The position numbers and the translations under genes are program-made. Of a DNA stretch of 64,000 nucleotides, positions 16,412 to 24,924 are shown one piece after another. The notes under the pieces were generated by a model. It searched no databases. It was given only the letters and a program-made list of their open reading frames with translations, and was not told the origin of the DNA. Origin of the DNA: DASYXZ01 sp035946625 (GTDB taxonomy: Bacteria > Acidobacteriota > Terriglobia > UBA7540); contig DASYZE010000017.1 of NCBI GenBank assembly GCA_035946625.1, forward strand, positions 1 through 64,000. The letters are read 5' to 3'. Numbering within the stretch: position 1 is the first letter of the stretch; every line of letters begins with the position of its first letter.

Positions 16412-17997
16412 CGAACCTGACTCTTTCTGAGCACGCCGTACGCTTGCGGAATAGCTTCCAGAAGGTCGCCGGCAATCATCGACGCGGAGTCCAAACGAGC
16501 GGCCGCAAGGTCACCGGCAAGGCCGTGCAAGTATACTGCACCTGCCACCACCTGAGCGAAAGGAATCGACGGATATTGTGCCAGAAGGCCGGCCATAATA
16601 CCCGTTAAAACATCACCCGTCCCGCCTTTGGCCATCCCCGGATTTCCAGTGGGATTTACCGAAACTGCGCCGCTGGGCGCCGCGACAAGAGTGCGATACC
16701 CTTTTAACACAAGATTCACTTTGTACCGGGTAGAAAACTCCCTCGCGAATTCCACTCGCCGTGCCTGGATTTCAGCCGTGGGCACGCCCGTCAGGCGCGC
16801 CATCTCGCCCGGGTGCGGCGTCAGTACGGTCTCTGGCGGCGAAGGCCGGCCGGCACGGAAAGTATTCATGCAACCGGCAAAAGCAGTCAAGGCGTCGGCA
16901 TCCACGACCACTGGAATTTTTGATTCGTTCACCACCGTCCTGGCAAATTTCGCCGTTTCCGGAACCGTGCCGAGGCCCGGACCGATGGCGAGGACTGTCT
17001 TCCCTTCCATCAACTTTTCCATGCGCCCGTAATCCAGGGCGCGAAGCGAAACCGTGCCAGCTTCAGTCTCGGGAAGGGGCTCGGCCATATATTCCATTCC
17101 CAGGCTTGCAACAATCGGCAGAGCGCTCTTGGCGGTGGCCACCGTCACCAGGCCGGCGCCCGCCCGCAACGCGGCCTTCGCCGCCAGTGCGGCCGCTCCG
17201 GCCTTCCCGACTGACCCGGCTAAAATCAGTATCCGGCCAAAATCGCCCTTGTGGGCGTCAATTTTGCGGGGCTGCACCAGCCACGCCAAATCCGCCATGC
17301 AAGTGAGGTTCAAGAGAAGTTCCGGATCGTCGTCCAGCACATCCGGCGGAGTCCCGATTTGTTTGACCACCCATTCCCCCATCGTCTCACAAGCAGGCGG
17401 AAAAACATGCGCCCATTTGGGGGCGGTGAAAGTTACCGTTGTGCCCGCGCGAACCGAATCGCCAATCAAATCACCCGAATCGGCGCCTATCCCGGAAGGC
17501 AGATCCACCGCCACGATCCTTGAGGAAGGGAAAGCGCCATTCAGATCACGTATGACGCCGGCAAGAAAACCTTCAACCGGCCGGGAGAGCCCCGTGCCGA
17601 GAATGGCGTCTACCAGCAGCGTCGTGCCCTCCAGGCTGCCTTTGATCGCCCGCCAAGCTTCGAGATCCGAAGCAACCTCAGGTGCGCCTTGCGCGGCCAG
17701 GCGTTTAAGGTTGTGCTCGGCGTCGCCTTTGACGGTGGCGGGATCGGCCAGCAGCACAATGCGGGGAGCCATACCCCGGTCGCGCAACAATCGCCCCACC
17801 ACCAGGCCGTCGCCACCATTATTTCCGCGCCCGCAAACAATCGCTACTTTATGCGAGGCCAGTGGCGCAAAACGCTCAGTGAGAAAATCCACCACCGCGC
17901 GCCCGGCATTCTCCATCAGGGTCAGGCTGGGCACTCGGTATTGCCGGGTGGTCAGCAGGTCGACGCGCTGCATCTGGGCGGCGGTTAGTATTTTCAT
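16408..17997 (-). CDS. nnr: bifunctional NAD(P)H-hydrate epimerase / ADP-dependent dehydratase
   Basis: This 529-residue fusion repairs damaged NAD(P)HX. The N-terminal YjeF_N domain (about 1-215) epimerises R-NADHX, seen in MENAGRAVVDFL, CGRGNNGGDGLVVGRLL and VAVDLPSGIGADSG. The C-terminal ribokinase-like domain (about 240-520) dehydrates S-NADHX using ADP, seen in HKGDFGRILILAGS, LTPHPGEMARL and MAKGGTGDVLTGIMAGLLAQ. Both domains look intact. It starts 3 nt after the channel gene's stop and overlaps tsaE by 4 nt, so it sits inside the operon. Confidence 0.94.
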   Translation of the reverse strand: MKILTAAQMQRVDLLTTRQYRVPSLTLMENAGRAVVDFLTERFAPLASHKVAIVCGRGNNGGDGLVVGRLLRDRGMAPRIVLLADPATVKGDAEHNLKRLAAQGAPEVASDLEAWRAIKGSLEGTTLLVDAILGTGLSRPVEGFLAGVIRDLNGAFPSSRIVAVDLPSGIGADSGDLIGDSVRAGTTVTFTAPKWAHVFPPACETMGEWVVKQIGTPPDVLDDDPELLLNLTCMADLAWLVQPRKIDAHKGDFGRILILAGSVGKAGAAALAAKAALRAGAGLVTVATAKSALPIVASLGMEYMAEPLPETEAGTVSLRALDYGRMEKLMEGKTVLAIGPGLGTVPETAKFARTVVNESKIPVVVDADALTAFAGCMNTFRAGRPSPPETVLTPHPGEMARLTGVPTAEIQARRVEFAREFSTRYKVNLVLKGYRTLVAAPSGAVSVNPTGNPGMAKGGTGDVLTGIMAGLLAQYPSIPFAQVVAGAVYLHGLAGDLAAARLDSASMIAGDLLEAIPQAYGVLRKSQVR

Positions 17998-18000
17998 CGC

Positions 18001-19020
18001 CTACACCACCGCCAGATTTTCCAATTCTTTAAGCTTTTTCGAATCTCCCATGCAGATCAGGTAATCACCCGATGCAATCTTTCTTTCCGATGGGGGATTG
18101 AATTCCAGATCCCCGCCGTCGCGCCGGATCGCCAGGATGATCACGCTCAACCGGTGCCGGATATCCGCTTCCGTCAAAGTCATCCCGGTGAGTTTGGACA
18201 ATTTCGAAACGCGCATCTCTTCAATTTGGAGATCCAGTTTGCCACTGGTCAGGGAGGTGGACGCGAGATCGATAAAATGCTGGACAGAGGGCTTGGTCAA
18301 CAGGCGCGCGATGCGTTGCCCGGCGTAAGTGTAAGGCGAGATCACCGTGGTCGCGCCCGCTTTCATCAGTTTGGATTCCGCGGATTCGTCGCTGGCCCGG
18401 GCCACAATGGGCAGGCTGGGGGCCAGGCCGCGGGCGGTCAGCACGATATAGATATTGTTGGCATCGGTGTTGACGGCGCTGGTCAGGCCTTTGGCAAACC
18501 CGATTCTTGCCGCTCTTAAAACACCTTCGTCGCTGGCATCGCCGATGATGACGGGAAAATTCTTTTCAAGCGCCCATTGGGCGCGGGCGGCGTCCTTGTC
18601 CACCAGCAGGATCGGGAGGTCGCGGTCCGCCAATTCCGTCGCCACCCGCCGGCCCACACGGCCCGCCCCACAGATGATGAAGTGGTCACGAATTTTCGAG
18701 ATTTCTTTTTCCATGCGGCGGCGTCCGACAAAGGTATCGAGCTCGAATTGTATCATCGCCTGGGTGAAGGTTCCAATGGCGAAGCCGACGACGCCCACGC
18801 CCAGCACAATCAGGCCGACGTTGAAAATCCGGCCGGCATGGGAAAGGCGGTTGACGGGGTCCGCGCCGATGGTGGATACGGTCATGAGGGTTCCGTAAAA
18901 AGCATCGAACCACGTCCAGCCCTCGATAATGTGAAACCCCGCCGTGCCCAGGCCGATGAGGGCGAAAGCAAGCAGGAATACAATTGCAACGCCCTTAAGG
19001 TTTTTCAAGGTCGCACCCAC
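18001..19020 (-). CDS. TrkA-type ion channel with altered selectivity filter
   Basis: The 339-residue protein has the plan of a two-helix potassium channel with a cytoplasmic RCK gate. TM1 lies at about 9-30, a pore helix at WFDAFYGTLMTVS, and TM2 at about 62-85. An RCK_N Rossmann domain begins HFIICGAGRVGRRVA, and a TrkA-C domain occupies about 255-337. The filter reads TIGADPVNRLS where canonical channels have TxGYG, so potassium selectivity cannot be assumed. The start is GTG at 19020 with no strong ribosome site. It follows the SDR gene by 66 nt and precedes nnr by 3 nt. Confidence 0.85.
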   Translation of the reverse strand: MGATLKNLKGVAIVFLLAFALIGLGTAGFHIIEGWTWFDAFYGTLMTVSTIGADPVNRLSHAGRIFNVGLIVLGVGVVGFAIGTFTQAMIQFELDTFVGRRRMEKEISKIRDHFIICGAGRVGRRVATELADRDLPILLVDKDAARAQWALEKNFPVIIGDASDEGVLRAARIGFAKGLTSAVNTDANNIYIVLTARGLAPSLPIVARASDESAESKLMKAGATTVISPYTYAGQRIARLLTKPSVQHFIDLASTSLTSGKLDLQIEEMRVSKLSKLTGMTLTEADIRHRLSVIILAIRRDGGDLEFNPPSERKIASGDYLICMGDSKKLKELENLAVV

Positions 19021-19086
19021 AAAACCATGCCGGCGCTACGGACCAGGCGATGATGTTCCAGGAACAAGCATGAACGGAGATGGGAC

Positions 19087-19830
19087 TTACAACATCCACC
19101 CACCGCTCACATTCAACACCTGGCCGGTAATGAAGGAGGCTTCCTCAGAGGCGAAGAATTTGACGGCGGCGGCAACGTCCTGGGCGGTGACGGGGCGCCC
19201 GACGGGAAAGCGCGCGTCCGCTATCCGGCCTGCTTCTTCGCGAGTGAGTTCTTTGTCATCAATAATAGCGGGGTTGACCACGTTCACGGTGATTCCATTG
19301 CGAGCTTCTTCGAGAGCGAGCGACCGGCTGAACGCTACCAACCCCGATTTTGCCGCAGAAAAGGCGGAAATCTTGGCCTGGCCGAAGGCGCGCTCCGCGC
19401 CCACCGCTCCCAGGTTGATCATTCTCCCCCAGCGCTGGCGGCGCATGGCGGGCAGGGCAAACTTGGAGGCATAAAAAACGCTGGACAGATTGGAATTCAG
19501 AATCGCGTGCCACTCTTCGATTGTCGATTCCACCACCGGCTTCCAGCGAAAATCGCCCACGTTGTTTACCAGGATGTCGAGCCGGCCAAAATGTCGCACC
19601 AGGCCGTCGATCATCTCCTTCACGCGGGCTGGATCGGTGATGTCGGTGGCCACGGCCAGCGCTTCCCCGCCGTGAGCGCGCAACTCGTTCACCACTTTCT
19701 GGGCGTCCAGTTTGTTGGTGCGATAGCTGACCGCCACGCGCGCGCCGGCTCGTCCCAGGCTCAGAGCAATTTCTTTTCCGATTCCGCGCGAAGCGCCTGT
19801 CACCAGGGCCACGCGATGCTTTAGGGGCAA
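19087..19830 (-). CDS. SDR-family protein lacking the usual catalytic Ser and Tyr
   Basis: The 247-residue protein resembles FabG-type 3-oxoacyl-ACP reductases. The cofactor site is normal (VTGASRGIGKEIALSLG and NNVGDF) and the structural Asn is in NSNLSSVFYASK. The active site reads AFSAAKSG where YSAxK is expected, so the catalytic Tyr is Phe. By counting against E. coli FabG, the usual Ser position in INLGAVGAERA is Gly. The Lys is kept. The C-terminal FITGQVLNVSGGWML is typical. It may bind NAD(P)H without reducing ketones, or use another mechanism. It is the first gene of a minus-strand run ending at 14459. Confidence 0.8.
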   Translation of the reverse strand: MPLKHRVALVTGASRGIGKEIALSLGRAGARVAVSYRTNKLDAQKVVNELRAHGGEALAVATDITDPARVKEMIDGLVRHFGRLDILVNNVGDFRWKPVVESTIEEWHAILNSNLSSVFYASKFALPAMRRQRWGRMINLGAVGAERAFGQAKISAFSAAKSGLVAFSRSLALEEARNGITVNVVNPAIIDDKELTREEAGRIADARFPVGRPVTAQDVAAAVKFFASEEASFITGQVLNVSGGWML

Positions 19831-19950
19831 AGTTTTACTCCTTCAACCAACTCCGATTTCGACCAGTGTACCGGACTTGGCATCCGCGGGCAACGATACG
19901 CTAAAAATGGTAGCGGTGTCATTTGGAGTCGCCTCACATTCGAAGAGCAA

Positions 19951-20040
19951 GTCATTCCCGCGCAAGCGGGAATCCAGCGTCGCCAAGGCCCCGCATTTCC
20001 ATTTGCCTTCGCGGCTGATTCCCGCTTGCGCGGGGATGAC
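19951..20040. repeat. palindromic ATTCCCGC intergenic repeat pair
   Basis: The 24-nt arm at 19951-19974 matches the reverse complement of 20017-20040 with one mismatch. Each arm is itself a palindrome of the form ATTCCCGCxxxxGCGGGAAT. It lies between the SpoIIE-type gene and the SDR gene; this type of element is dispersed widely in bacterial genomes. Confidence 0.75.
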
Positions 20041-20091
20041 GGCATCCGGGAACGCCCGCGTCTGGCCAATGACAAAACCACCCGAAAATTG

Positions 20092-22203
20092 TCAGTCAAT
20101 CGCTCTTGCCACCACCAGCGTCATATCATCCTGGAGCTCGGGGCTTCCCGTCCAATCGTTTATGGTTCGGTAAATCTCTTTCACCATCTCCTCGGGAGGG
20201 CATGCCGACGCCCGTTGGGCTGCCTCAAGCAGGCGATCTTCGCCAAATTCCTCGCCAAAACTATTTTCGGGCTCGGTCATGCCGTCCGTGAATGCCATCA
20301 GCATATCGCCCGGCTCCAATTGGATCACCGCCTGCTCGTAGGTTGCTGGTCCAAACAGTCCCACCACCGTTCCGCCCGTCTCCAGACGTTCAATTTTACC
20401 GCGATGGAAATAAAAAGGGGGCGGGTGGCCGGCATTGGTAAACGTCAACTGGCGCGTGGCACCGTCATAGATTGCGTAAAAAAAGGTGGCATATTTCTCC
20501 GTTGGCGTGCTGGCATAAAGCTGGCGATTGAGCCGCCCCACAACCCCGGCGGAAGACATCAGAGCTTTTTCGGAAAGGATTCCGGGCTCGTGCTCGTCGT
20601 AAAACTGGGCATGAAGAGCGGACTGGATCGATGCCATGAGCAAGGCGGCGGAGATTCCTTTGCCACTGATGTCGCCCACCACCAAGCCCACCCGGTCATC
20701 GCCCAATCGAAGAAAGTCGTAATAGTCGCCACTCACCATGCGCGCGGGTTTGCAGACGCCGTATAACTGAAGGCCGGGAACTTCAGGAACCACCTGGGGG
20801 AAAAGCTGGCTTTGAACTTCGCGGGCAATTTCAAGTTCGCCTTCCAGCCGCGTCTTTTCAAGGGATTCCCGGAGCAGGCGTTCCACCGAGGAGGTCATGC
20901 CGTCAAAAGCCTCACCCAGGGCGCTCAACTGGTCGCGCGCGGGCAAACCAATCCGATAGGAGAAATCGCCGACCTGCACGCGTTTGGTACCTTCGTGCAG
21001 CTTGTCCACCGTCGTGGTCATGGACCGGGTCAACTGAAACCCAATCACCATGGCCACCAGCTCGATGATGAGAAACACTATGCCCACCACCGCGAAAGCG
21101 GACCAGTAAAGTCCCGAGTATTGTCCCAGAGTGGAGAGCAGTTGCCGATCGAGAGTGATGTAGCGCGAGGTCACCAGAAAGACCCCCGCCTCCGGCCGCT
21201 CCGCTTGCGCGTCTCCACCCCATAGAATTGGATCCAGGGTAGCCCAGTTGTAAACGATATAATCAAATCGATTGGCGGGGGCAGGCACGGCGATGGACTT
21301 GGATTGAATGCTGGTTTCTTCAGTTACCCGACCATGATCGGTGTCGAAGATCAAATTCGGAGACTTCGATCCGGACCCCTGAGCACGCGGGCCGGATTGC
21401 GCGGGCTGACTGCCCGCCGCGGGGTTTAGCTGGTGCGGAGTCAGGAGAGTAATGGGGCCAATACCCTCGCCCACCTGGTCCAGGAGATCGGGGGTGAAGG
21501 GCTGGGAAAGCACCACAATAAGTTCCCCTTTATTCGTCTGCTGGCGGTCAACCGCCCGTAGCGCAAGCTTGCCTTCATCAACAACGATGGCCGAGAAATC
21601 TTCATCCTTGATCCAGGCCGGGATGGTCACCGGTTGGGGTTGCAGGTTAGGGTCCAGGCTGGAAGTCCGCACCAGGGAACCCAGGCGCAAGGTCAGGGTG
21701 AGGCCAGGATAATTCGCAGCATGCTCGCGAAAGTCGGAGGTGAAAAAGTTTTGCAATTCGTCGAGCATGGCCTCGGGTGTTTTCAGCCGCAAATGGTCGG
21801 CTTCGTGGACGATCACTCGGTCCAAATGTCGAAGCACCGCGGCTCGATCGCGCAGTTTGGAGGCCACCAAATAGGACGCGAACTGGCTGTTCACCAGCCA
21901 GGTGCCCAGAGCCACCAGAAACAGGATCAGGAAGATGGGAACAACGGCGATGAAGACGTAAGTTACCGCCAGACGGCGACGCAACCGCCAAAGTAATTTC
22001 TGCTTGAAGAGTTTGACCATCCGGTAGAGGTAATAGAACGCGGTGGGAACGAAGGTGATCCAGAAAAGAAGCCACAATCCTCCGGGAACAGTGCCGGTGG
22101 TCCGGCCCACAACCCAAAGGGCCGCACCATAGGCTGCCACCCAGACGGCAAAGCGCGCCATCCGGTGGCTTCGATACTCATGACGGAGGGATTCGAGCAG
22201 CAC
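20092..22203 (-). CDS. membrane SpoIIE/PP2C-type serine phosphatase with HAMP domain
   Basis: The 703-residue protein is a membrane-bound PPM phosphatase of the RsbU/SpoIIE kind, which usually controls anti-sigma-factor antagonists. Hydrophobic helices lie near residues 17-35, 41-60 and 78-105, and another at about 365-390 precedes a HAMP domain (DKLHEGTKRVQVGDFSYRIG). A helical linker leads to the phosphatase domain, with VSGDYYDFLRLGDDRVGLVVGD-like metal-binding Asp residues, SGKGISAALLMASIQSAL and MAFTDGMTEPENSFGEEFG. Catalytic Asp residues appear intact. No anti-sigma partner is adjacent. A palindromic repeat (19951-20040) lies just after the gene. Confidence 0.9.
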   Translation of the reverse strand: MLLESLRHEYRSHRMARFAVWVAAYGAALWVVGRTTGTVPGGLWLLFWITFVPTAFYYLYRMVKLFKQKLLWRLRRRLAVTYVFIAVVPIFLILFLVALGTWLVNSQFASYLVASKLRDRAAVLRHLDRVIVHEADHLRLKTPEAMLDELQNFFTSDFREHAANYPGLTLTLRLGSLVRTSSLDPNLQPQPVTIPAWIKDEDFSAIVVDEGKLALRAVDRQQTNKGELIVVLSQPFTPDLLDQVGEGIGPITLLTPHQLNPAAGSQPAQSGPRAQGSGSKSPNLIFDTDHGRVTEETSIQSKSIAVPAPANRFDYIVYNWATLDPILWGGDAQAERPEAGVFLVTSRYITLDRQLLSTLGQYSGLYWSAFAVVGIVFLIIELVAMVIGFQLTRSMTTTVDKLHEGTKRVQVGDFSYRIGLPARDQLSALGEAFDGMTSSVERLLRESLEKTRLEGELEIAREVQSQLFPQVVPEVPGLQLYGVCKPARMVSGDYYDFLRLGDDRVGLVVGDISGKGISAALLMASIQSALHAQFYDEHEPGILSEKALMSSAGVVGRLNRQLYASTPTEKYATFFYAIYDGATRQLTFTNAGHPPPFYFHRGKIERLETGGTVVGLFGPATYEQAVIQLEPGDMLMAFTDGMTEPENSFGEEFGEDRLLEAAQRASACPPEEMVKEIYRTINDWTGSPELQDDMTLVVARAID

Positions 22204-22285
22204 AGGCTAGAATACCAGCGGTGCGCGCGTTACGCCACCCCAGGCACCAGGCATTTCAAAAAGGTCGCCGAAATTTCCCCGCCCG

Positions 22286-23848
22286 TTACGCCCGAGGCCC
22301 CACCGGCTCTGGAACCCCGGCGCCCTTCTGCACCCGGCTGTGGTGCCGGCCATAGAAGAAGTAGATAAACATTCCAATCACCAGCCAGACCGCCAGGCGG
22401 AGCCAGGTGAGCCCGCTCAAGCTCACCATCATGGCCAGGGAGATCACGATGCCCATGATGGGCACGAAGGGCACCCAGGGCGTCCTGAAAGGTCGGGAAA
22501 GATTGGGATCGCGGCGGCGGAGAACCCACACCCCGGCGCAGACGATCACAAATGCCAGCAGGGTGCCGATGCTGACCATTTCATCCAATACGTTAATGGG
22601 TAGAGCCGCGGCCAGCGCCCCCACAAAGGTGCCCACGGTAATCGAGGAAATCCAGGGGGTGCGGAATCGAGGGTGAACGTCGCTGAACACCTTGGGCAAC
22701 AGGCGGTCGCGCGACATGGAAAAGAAAACGCGCGACTGGCCCAGCAGCATCACCACGATGGTGCTGCTCAGGCCCATCAGAGCGCCAATCTTCACCAGGA
22801 AGCTGCCCCAGCTCACTCCGGTGCTGTCAATGCCGATGGCCAGCGGGTCCCGCACATCGAGGTTGGTGTAGTTCACCAGTCCGGTGAGCACTCCTGCCAC
22901 CAGAATGTAAAGCACGGTGCAGATGACCAATGACCCCAGTATTCCAATCGGCATATCTCTTTCGGGATTTTTGGCTTCCTGGGCAGCGGTGGAGACGGCG
23001 TCAAATCCGATGTAGGCGAAGAAAATGATTCCCGCTGCGCGCAATATTCCCGAGATCCCAAATTCACCAAAGGTTCCTGTATTGGGCGGAATGAAGGGGT
23101 GCCAGTTGACGCGGGTCAGATCCGGATGATTGAAAAGGTAATTGGCCCCGATTCCGATGAACACAATCAGCACCGCCACCTTGATGATGACGATGGCCGA
23201 ATTGAAATTCGCCGACTCCTTGATGCCAATCACCAGGATGGCCGTGGTAATCAGGATGGCAAGGAACCCAAGCAAGTTGAACGCTCCGTGGGCGTGAGGG
23301 AGGGTGGCGGGTTCGATTCCCGCCGCCTTCAGTTTGGGCAGAAGCAGTTTGATCGGCTCCCAATGGTTCTGGTAAAAGATAAACTCATCCCACCGTGTTC
23401 CCGCAATCGAGGCAGGCAGCTTAATCCCAAAATCACCCAGCAGGCTGACGAAGTAACCGCTCCATCCGGAAGCGACCGTGGCCGCGCCAAAGGCATATTC
23501 CAGCACCAAATCCCAGCCGATGATCCAGGCGAATATTTCGCCCAATGTAGCGTAACCGTAAGTGTAGGCCGACCCGGCGACCGGAATCATGGAGGCAAAT
23601 TCCGCGTAACACAGCCCGGCAAACACGCAGCCGACAGCGGCAAAAATGAAAGAAAGAAGGATGGCAGGGCCGGCGTGCTCGGCCGTGGCTGTGCCGGTGA
23701 TCACAAAAATGCCCGTGCCAATAATGGCGCCGATGCCGAGCGTAATCAGGTTGGTGGGCCCGAGAGCGCGACGGAGACTGTGCTCGCCCGTCTCGTGGGC
23801 TTCGGCAAGAATCGTGTCCACCGATTTCGTCGCCAGTAAATTGGCCAT
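22286..23848 (-). CDS. APC-family amino acid permease (cationic amino acid transporter type)
   Basis: The 520-residue protein has about 12-13 hydrophobic helices and the APC signatures LGIGAIIGTGIFVITG in helix 1 and PVAGSAYTYGYATLGEI further on, with GFDAVSTAAQEAKNPERDMP in the middle. These match bacterial CAT-type permeases, which take up cationic or other amino acids by proton symport. Substrate cannot be set from sequence. The start at 23848 gives MANLLATKS, followed by the amphipathic N-tail usual in this group. A second APC gene is 1 kb upstream, with an APC relic between them. Confidence 0.9.
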   Translation of the reverse strand: MANLLATKSVDTILAEAHETGEHSLRRALGPTNLITLGIGAIIGTGIFVITGTATAEHAGPAILLSFIFAAVGCVFAGLCYAEFASMIPVAGSAYTYGYATLGEIFAWIIGWDLVLEYAFGAATVASGWSGYFVSLLGDFGIKLPASIAGTRWDEFIFYQNHWEPIKLLLPKLKAAGIEPATLPHAHGAFNLLGFLAILITTAILVIGIKESANFNSAIVIIKVAVLIVFIGIGANYLFNHPDLTRVNWHPFIPPNTGTFGEFGISGILRAAGIIFFAYIGFDAVSTAAQEAKNPERDMPIGILGSLVICTVLYILVAGVLTGLVNYTNLDVRDPLAIGIDSTGVSWGSFLVKIGALMGLSSTIVVMLLGQSRVFFSMSRDRLLPKVFSDVHPRFRTPWISSITVGTFVGALAAALPINVLDEMVSIGTLLAFVIVCAGVWVLRRRDPNLSRPFRTPWVPFVPIMGIVISLAMMVSLSGLTWLRLAVWLVIGMFIYFFYGRHHSRVQKGAGVPEPVGPRA

Positions 23849-23901
23849 TCAAACTCCTTGTAGCGAGGATGCACGGCAAAATCTTGTATTCTGCGAAGCA
23901 A

Positions 23902-23929
23902 CGCCACCCGCGAGGGCAGCATGCCGGGC
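23902..23929 (+). repeat. intergenic repeat (family B), copy 2
   Basis: This stretch matches 12201-12228 in 23 of 28 positions, sharing CGCCACCC at one end and CATGCCGGGC at the other. The outer palindrome of copy 1 is not kept. Confidence 0.5.
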
Positions 23930-23951
23930 GCAAGAAGAATTCCTGGCGGGC

Positions 23952-24040
23952 TTAGACAGTATATTTCCTGGAACTACGCGGCGACGCCATCGCCCAAGAT
24001 AGTAAACCGGAATGCCCACGGCCACAATACCAAATCCCCT
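23952..24040 (-). pseudogene. relic of an APC permease C-terminus
   Basis: The minus strand here reads GFGIVAVGIPVYYLGRWRRR then VVPGNILS. The C-terminus of the permease at 24925-26451 reads GLCIVAVGVPVFYIWKRRSK then FSGNVS. The match covers the last transmembrane segment and basic tail, with no other part of a permease around it. This suggests a leftover of a duplicated or recombined permease gene between the two intact ones. Some of the match could reflect common helix composition, so the call is moderate. Confidence 0.45.
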
Positions 24041-24090
24041 CCGACCTGCCGCCTTGCCCGAGACTGCCAGAACGCAGTTGCGGTAGATCA

Positions 24091-24900
24091 CTAAGGCAGC
24101 GCCTGGTTCAGCAGGCTGGCCAAGCGGATGCCCGCTTTTTTAATCTGCAGCTCGACCACGGGCAGGGCGGCGTTGAAGTAATCGTCGCCCAGGTTGGGCG
24201 TAGTTTGATGAGAAAGTTTTCCGTAGGCAACCTGCACGGCGAGCGCGTGACTTTCCATTGCCCAATCCTCAATGGTACCGCGCGCCCAAGCGGTCTTTTC
24301 GGCCGGCGTGATCCGGCTGTTGAGTTCGGCAGCAAGCCTCAATCCATAGACCTTCTCCCGGCGAAGGATGCCGCCATCCCACACGGCGTGCAGGTTCATG
24401 GGCTGTCCGAAAAAAATCACCTGGACTTTGTTCCCGCCCTGGTCTCCATTGTCCTCGCAGTGGAGCGGCTGGTGCAAATCGCCCACAAAATGCACCAGGA
24501 ACTTGAGCGCGTCGCGCCGGACCCCGGGATCGGCGGATTTATTCTTGAGCACCGCCTCAAACTCGTAAATCTTGCCAATGACGCAGTTTCCCTGGGCGCA
24601 CTCGCGGTTCATATCGATGCTGGAGGCCATGAGCGGAATATCGATATAGTGCCACGGGGCCGTTTCCGGGTGCTCTTCACGAATGTCGTCCGCCCAAACA
24701 GAATCGCCGGCTAATGTGTCGTAGGGTCCCAACATGGCCTTGATCGCCGCCAGCGTTTCCGGCTTCAGATTTTTCTCGGCAATAGCCGCAACGTCGCGAT
24801 GCCCCTCCGGGCCCCAAGCAGTAGTCGAAGTAGCCGCAAGCATCATGACGCCAGCCAGGAAGAGGGCGCGGTGCAGGAACGAGCGACATTTTGCTTTCAT
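24091..24900 (-). CDS. S1/P1 family nuclease (secreted)
   Basis: S1/P1 nucleases are zinc enzymes that cut single-stranded DNA or RNA. The 269-residue product has a signal peptide (about 1-28, ending SALT-like TSTTA) and a mature start WGPEGHRDVAAIAE, where the N-terminal Trp and nearby His are zinc ligands. Further ligands are visible in SVWADDIR, APWHYIDIPL, LVHFVGDLHQPLHC and MNLHAVWDGGIL. The zinc-binding set looks complete. Export suggests a scavenging role. The ATG at 24900 has no strong ribosome site. It lies between two permease genes on the same strand. Confidence 0.92.
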   Translation of the reverse strand: MKAKCRSFLHRALFLAGVMMLAATSTTAWGPEGHRDVAAIAEKNLKPETLAAIKAMLGPYDTLAGDSVWADDIREEHPETAPWHYIDIPLMASSIDMNRECAQGNCVIGKIYEFEAVLKNKSADPGVRRDALKFLVHFVGDLHQPLHCEDNGDQGGNKVQVIFFGQPMNLHAVWDGGILRREKVYGLRLAAELNSRITPAEKTAWARGTIEDWAMESHALAVQVAYGKLSHQTTPNLGDDYFNAALPVVELQIKKAGIRLASLLNQALP

Positions 24901-24924
24901 ACCGATTCCCCCCCGGGATTGCTT

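Noticed and set aside
23295..23325. GGTTCGATTCCCGCC-like tRNA T-loop
   Set aside because: Falls inside the permease coding region; no acceptor, D or anticodon stem can be formed around it.
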